Shown: in pieces, positions 61,202 to 64,000 of the stretch | How positions within the stretch are numbered: position 1 is the stretch's first letter | How the letters are laid out: each line of letters opens with the position of its first letter | Assembly: GCF_052114085.1 (NCBI RefSeq) | Contig: NZ_JBFREB010000001.1 | Coordinates: 2,294,001 to 2,358,000 of the forward strand | From: Leifsonia sp052114085 | Lineage (GTDB): Bacteria; Actinomycetota; Actinomycetes; Actinomycetales; Microbacteriaceae | Direction of reading: 5' to 3' | Length of the DNA stretch: 64,000 nt | Program-made: the position numbers and the translations under genes | Notes under the pieces: generated by a model | The model's database searches: none | Told to the model about the DNA's origin: nothing | Seen by the model: the letters and a program-made list of their open reading frames with translations, nothing else

Positions 61202-61292
61202 GCGCTGACCGATCCATCGGCCGGGCCGCGCCGCGGCGGGGACCGGGTTGCGGCGTGTTACCGCGGGCGCCGACCAGCACCCCGAGGTCGGG

Positions 61293-61298
61293 TAGCGT
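61293..61298 (+). promoter_or_regulatory. -10 box of metY
   Basis: TAGCGT ends six bases before the ATG at 61305; leaderless, leaving no room for a SAM riboswitch. Confidence 0.45.
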
Positions 61299-61304
61299 GA
61301 CGGC

Positions 61305-62606
61305 ATGGCTGATCGTGAATACGGTTTCCGCACGCGTGCGATCCACGCGGGCAACATCCCCGACCCGGTGACCGGCGCACGCGCGATCCCGATCTACCAG
61401 ACGAGCGCCTTCGTGTTCGACGACACGGCTGACGCCGCCGCACGGTTCGCCCTGCAGAAGTACGGCAACATCTACTCCCGGCTCGCGAATCCGACCGTGG
61501 CGGCGTTCGAGGAGCGCATCGCGAGCCTCGAAGGCGGACTCGGAGCGGTCGCGACCGCCTCGGGGCTGAGCGCGCAGTACATCACCTTCGCCTCGCTCGT
61601 CGGCGCCGGCGACCACATCGTCGCCTCGGCGAACCTGTACGGCGGCTCGATCACGCAGCTCGACGTGACCCTGCGGCGCTTCGGGGTCGAGACGACCTTC
61701 GTCCGCAGCTCCGACCCGGCCGACTATGCGGCGGCGATCACCGACCGGACCAAGATCCTCTTCGCCGAGACCATCGCCAACCCGTCCGGCGAGATCGCAG
61801 ACATCGAGGGGCTCGCCGAGGTCGCGCACGCGGCCGGTATCCCGCTCGCCATCGACTCCACCATCGCGACGCCCTACCTCAACCGGCCGATCGAGTGGGG
61901 CGCCGACATCGTCATCCACTCGGCCACCAAGTTCCTCGGCGGGCACGGAACGACGCTCGGCGGTGTCGTGGTGGAGAGCGGACGCTTCGACTGGCACTCC
62001 TCGAAGTTCCCGCTGTTCGCCGAGCCGGTGCCGTCGTACGGCGGCCTGCAGTGGTCGGGCAACTTCGGCGAGTACGCCTTCCTGACCCGGTTGCGCGCCG
62101 AGCAGCTCCGCGACATCGGGCCGGTGCTCGCCCCGCACTCGGCCTTCCTGCTCGCCCAGGGCGTCGAGACGCTGCCGTACCGGATCCAGGCGCACATCGA
62201 CAACGCGCGGGCCGTGGCCGAATGGCTGGACGCGGACCCGCGCATCGAACGCGTGTACTGGGCCGGCCTGCCGGAGCACCCGCACCACGCTCGCGCGCAG
62301 AAGTACCTGCCTCAGGGGCCGGGCAGCGTGTTCAGCTTCGAGGTGAAGGGCGGCCGCGCGGTCGGGCAGAAGCTCATCGAGTCGCTCAACCTCGCCAGCC
62401 ACCTGGCCAACATCGGCGACGCGAAGACGCTGGTGATCCATCCCGCCTCGACCACTCACGCCCAGCTGACCGAGCAGCAGCTGCTCGACGCGGGCGTGCT
62501 GCCCGGCGTCGTGCGCATCAGCGTCGGCATCGAGGACGTGGAGGACATCATCTACGATCTGGATCAGGCGCTCACCATCGCCGTCGAGGAGGCGAACGCA
62601 GCATGA
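61305..62606 (+). CDS. metY: O-acetylhomoserine sulfhydrylase (MetY-like)
   Basis: A 433-residue Cys/Met metabolism PLP enzyme. TRAIHAGNIPDPVTGA at the N-terminus, YSRLANPTVAAFEERIASLEGG, the PLP-binding Lys209 in IHSATKFLGGHGT and the C-terminal SLNLASHLANIGDAKTLVIHP with TTHAQL are typical of the MetY branch. It uses sulfide and O-acetylhomoserine to form homocysteine. Its stop overlaps the start of a CoA-binding protein by 4 bp. Confidence 0.93.
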   Translation: MADREYGFRTRAIHAGNIPDPVTGARAIPIYQTSAFVFDDTADAAARFALQKYGNIYSRLANPTVAAFEERIASLEGGLGAVATASGLSAQYITFASLVGAGDHIVASANLYGGSITQLDVTLRRFGVETTFVRSSDPADYAAAITDRTKILFAETIANPSGEIADIEGLAEVAHAAGIPLAIDSTIATPYLNRPIEWGADIVIHSATKFLGGHGTTLGGVVVESGRFDWHSSKFPLFAEPVPSYGGLQWSGNFGEYAFLTRLRAEQLRDIGPVLAPHSAFLLAQGVETLPYRIQAHIDNARAVAEWLDADPRIERVYWAGLPEHPHHARAQKYLPQGPGSVFSFEVKGGRAVGQKLIESLNLASHLANIGDAKTLVIHPASTTHAQLTEQQLLDAGVLPGVVRISVGIEDVEDIIYDLDQALTIAVEEANAA

Positions 62607-63190
62607 CGACCGCGGCACCGGCAATCGGCTCCACCACGGAGGTCCAGCTCGCCAACGGTCTGAGCTGCGCGCTGCCGTCGGACTCGCCGCTAGCGAAGCT
62701 GCTCGCGTCGGAGCGGACCTGGGTCGGCCCTGACGCGAAGGAGCGCCTGCGCATCCTGCGCGCGGCGAAGTCGGTCGCCATCGTCGGCGCCTCGCCCAAC
62801 CCGGCGCGCTCCTCGTACTTCGTCGGCACCTACCTGCAGCAGTCCAGCGACTTCCGCGTCTACTTCGTCAACCCGAACGCCGACACCATCCTCGGCGAGA
62901 AGGCCTACCCCGACCTCGCCTCCCTGCCCGAGGTGCCGGACATCGTGGATGTGTTCCGCAAGGCGAGTGACATCCCTGCGGTCATCGACGAGGTCGTCGC
63001 CGTCGGTGCGCCGACCGTGTGGGTTCAGCTGGGGATCTGGAACCAGGAGGCCGCGGAGTACGGCGAGTCGCGGGGTCTGACCGTGGTCATGGACCGGTGC
63101 ATCAAGATCGAGCACGCCCGCTTCCACGGAGGACTGCACCTCATGGGGTTCGACACCGGCCAGATCACGGCGCGCAAGACCGCCCGCTGA
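62603..63190 (+). CDS. CoA-binding domain protein coupled to metY
   Basis: A 195-residue protein with a YccU-like CoA-binding Rossmann domain: AKSVAIVGASPNPARSSYFVGTYL, PNADTILGEKAYPDLASLPEVPDIVDVF and VWVQLGIWNQEAAEYGESRGLTVVMDRCIKIEHARF. The conserved Cys-Ile-Lys-Ile-Glu-His segment is intact. About 50 extra residues precede the domain. The ATGA overlap with metY makes co-translation likely, pointing to a role in sulfur amino acid or acyl-CoA metabolism; this is inference. Confidence 0.9.
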   Translation: MTTAAPAIGSTTEVQLANGLSCALPSDSPLAKLLASERTWVGPDAKERLRILRAAKSVAIVGASPNPARSSYFVGTYLQQSSDFRVYFVNPNADTILGEKAYPDLASLPEVPDIVDVFRKASDIPAVIDEVVAVGAPTVWVQLGIWNQEAAEYGESRGLTVVMDRCIKIEHARFHGGLHLMGFDTGQITARKTAR

Positions 63191-63208
63191 GCCGACCCCC
63201 GCGCCCGG

Positions 63209-63805
63209 CTACGCGGCGCGGGCGACGATGTGGAAGACGTGCCAGTGCTTCGGACCTTCGAACGACATCCCGCGGCGGTCCTCCTCGGTGAGCTGGAGCA
63301 CGTCCATCCCGGTCAGCATGCCCTCGACCTGGCTGCGGTCGTGGAAGCTCATCCCGGCGCGCCCGACCCACTGGTCGTGGGGGCCGAACAGCTGGCCGGC
63401 GAACAGACCGCCCGGCCGGAGCGCCTCGCGTAGATCCGCCCAGAGGTACGGGAAGTGGCTCTCGTCGCAGAACGGGAGCGCGAAGCCGGCGTAGACGAGG
63501 TCCGCCTGCGGGAGCTCCCCCAGGTTCTCGAACGACGCACGACGAACCGTCACCCGCTGCGACGCCTCCGGGGACAGCCCCTTCCGGACGCGTCCTTCGA
63601 CGCCCGGGTCCGCATCCACCGCGAGAACGCGCCAGCCGTGCTCGGCCAAGTGGCGGGTCTCGACGCCGTCTCCGCAGCCGAGGTCGATCGCCTCCCCCGG
63701 CGAGCCGTCCCCGGATGCCGCCCACGCGGCGAGCGCGCTCGTGAAGGTGGGCCGCACGCCGCGGCCGCCCTGCTCCTCGTAGAACTGCGACCAGTCGAAC
63801 GCCAT
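63209..63805 (-). CDS. Class I SAM-dependent methyltransferase
   Basis: A 198-residue methyltransferase. Motif I is AIDLGCGDGVETRHLAEHGW, the acidic motif is VLAVDADP, and motif IV is ADLVYAGFALPFCDESHFPYLW. GMSFEGPKHWHVFHIVARA ends the protein, in the style of TehB/thiopurine-type enzymes. The N-terminal FDWSQFYEEQGGRGVRPTF resembles that group. The ATG follows a TAGGCT box by seven bases. The substrate is unknown. Confidence 0.88.
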   Translation of the reverse strand: MAFDWSQFYEEQGGRGVRPTFTSALAAWAASGDGSPGEAIDLGCGDGVETRHLAEHGWRVLAVDADPGVEGRVRKGLSPEASQRVTVRRASFENLGELPQADLVYAGFALPFCDESHFPYLWADLREALRPGGLFAGQLFGPHDQWVGRAGMSFHDRSQVEGMLTGMDVLQLTEEDRRGMSFEGPKHWHVFHIVARAA

Positions 63806-63812
63806 GCGGCCG

Positions 63813-63818
63813 AGCCTA
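63813..63818 (-). promoter_or_regulatory. -10 box of the methyltransferase gene
   Basis: TAGGCT on the minus strand, seven bases before the start codon; leaderless. Confidence 0.45.
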
Positions 63819-63844
63819 CACACGCGCCGGAGGGGCGCACTGGC

Positions 63845-63850
63845 TAAGAT
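63845..63850 (+). promoter_or_regulatory. -10 box of the SARP/BTAD-type regulator gene
   Basis: TAAGAT ends seven bases before the GTG at 63858; leaderless arrangement. Confidence 0.45.
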
Positions 63851-63857
63851 CGGGCGG

Positions 63858-64000
63858 GTGCAGACCGCGCCCCCGCCTCCCCGCGTCGCCGTGCTCGGCC
63901 CGGTGCTTGTGGAGGACCGGAGCGGCGCGCTGACCGAGCCCGCCGGCGCGCTCGGCAAGAGCCTGATCGTCGCACTCGTCCTCGCCCGAGGCACTGCGAC
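63858..64000 (+). CDS. SARP/BTAD-type transcriptional regulator, 5' part
   Basis: Only the first 47 codons are in the window, from a GTG. RVAVLGPVLVEDRSGALTEP followed by a Gly/Leu-rich segment with GKSLIVALVLARG matches the start of the OmpR-like winged-helix domain in SARP/AfsR-type regulators with a BTAD domain. The rest lies beyond the window, so a C-terminal ATPase cannot be judged. Confidence 0.6.
   Translation, partial: MQTAPPPPRVAVLGPVLVEDRSGALTEPAGALGKSLIVALVLARGTA

Noticed and set aside
61202..61304. SAM or other riboswitch before metY
   Set aside because: The -10 box is six bases from the start, leaving no leader for a riboswitch.

Overview
The window is GC-rich chromosomal DNA with strongly G/C-biased third codon positions, frequent GTG starts and ATGA/GTGA stop-start overlaps. 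Several promoters have a TANNNT -10 box only 6-8 nt from the start codon (leaderless transcripts). Gene content and order (metG-tatD-ksgA-ispE, prs-glmU, pth-rplY, mfd, mazG, eno-ftsB/divIC-DUF501, rsmI/pmt) point to an actinobacterium. The type II NADH dehydrogenase, the mycosin-like protease next to DUF501 and the protein styles suggest a Microbacteriaceae member close to Leifsonia; that genus-level placement is inference. There is no integrase, transposase, phage gene, CRISPR array or plasmid origin.

Layout. 1-12.7 kb, accessory: the end of a YcaQ-type DNA glycosylase with a coupled unknown protein; a TetR/ABC-2 exporter operon; a LemA-HtpX membrane proteolysis pair; a four-gene overlapping operon (TetR, MFS, PLP fold-III deaminase/aldolase-like, D-arabinono-1,4-lactone oxidase-like); an Ig-repeat polytopic membrane protein; a META-type lipoprotein; and YchJ. 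12.9-21 kb: a 35-aa membrane peptide, an unusual short tRNA with anticodon UAA, ndh, a mycosin-like subtilase, DUF501, FtsB/DivIC, enolase and HisRS. 21-25.4 kb: a DtxR-boxed ferric-siderophore ABC importer. 25.5-33.3 kb: mazG, nhaA, mfd, an alpha/beta hydrolase, pth and rplY. 33.5-38.6 kb: carbohydrate genes, namely gluconokinase, an epimerase/dehydrogenase/epimerase operon and gnd. 39-48.4 kb: prs, glmU, tRNA-Gln, a MarR regulator, a teichoic-acid-type polymerase/glycosyltransferase fusion, an AidB-like acyl-CoA dehydrogenase and an ABC-F ATPase. 48.5-64 kb: a large LuxR-type ATPase regulator, ispE-ksgA-tatD-metG, rsmI, a protein O-mannosyltransferase, a sedolisin, a YeiH family protein, metY with a coupled CoA-binding protein, a methyltransferase and the start of a SARP/BTAD-type regulator.

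The housekeeping genes follow, with rearrangements, the order I remember from the Mycobacterium tuberculosis Rv1002-Rv1026 region. The iron importer, the sugar operon, nhaA and the wall-polymer gene therefore read as insertions into a conserved backbone. rpfB, which lies between tatD and ksgA in that reference, is absent.

The least explained signals are non-coding. Two intergenic regions (17.7-18.05 kb after eno and 32.0-32.1 kb after pth) carry a 13-bp palindrome, ATTYGNNNCRAAT, whose copies are set 40 bp apart. Other gene-tail gaps carry different long inverted repeats, some with GAAAnGGAGGA arms. The UAA-anticodon tRNA has a short variable arm, unlike the long-arm tRNA-Leu expected in bacteria.
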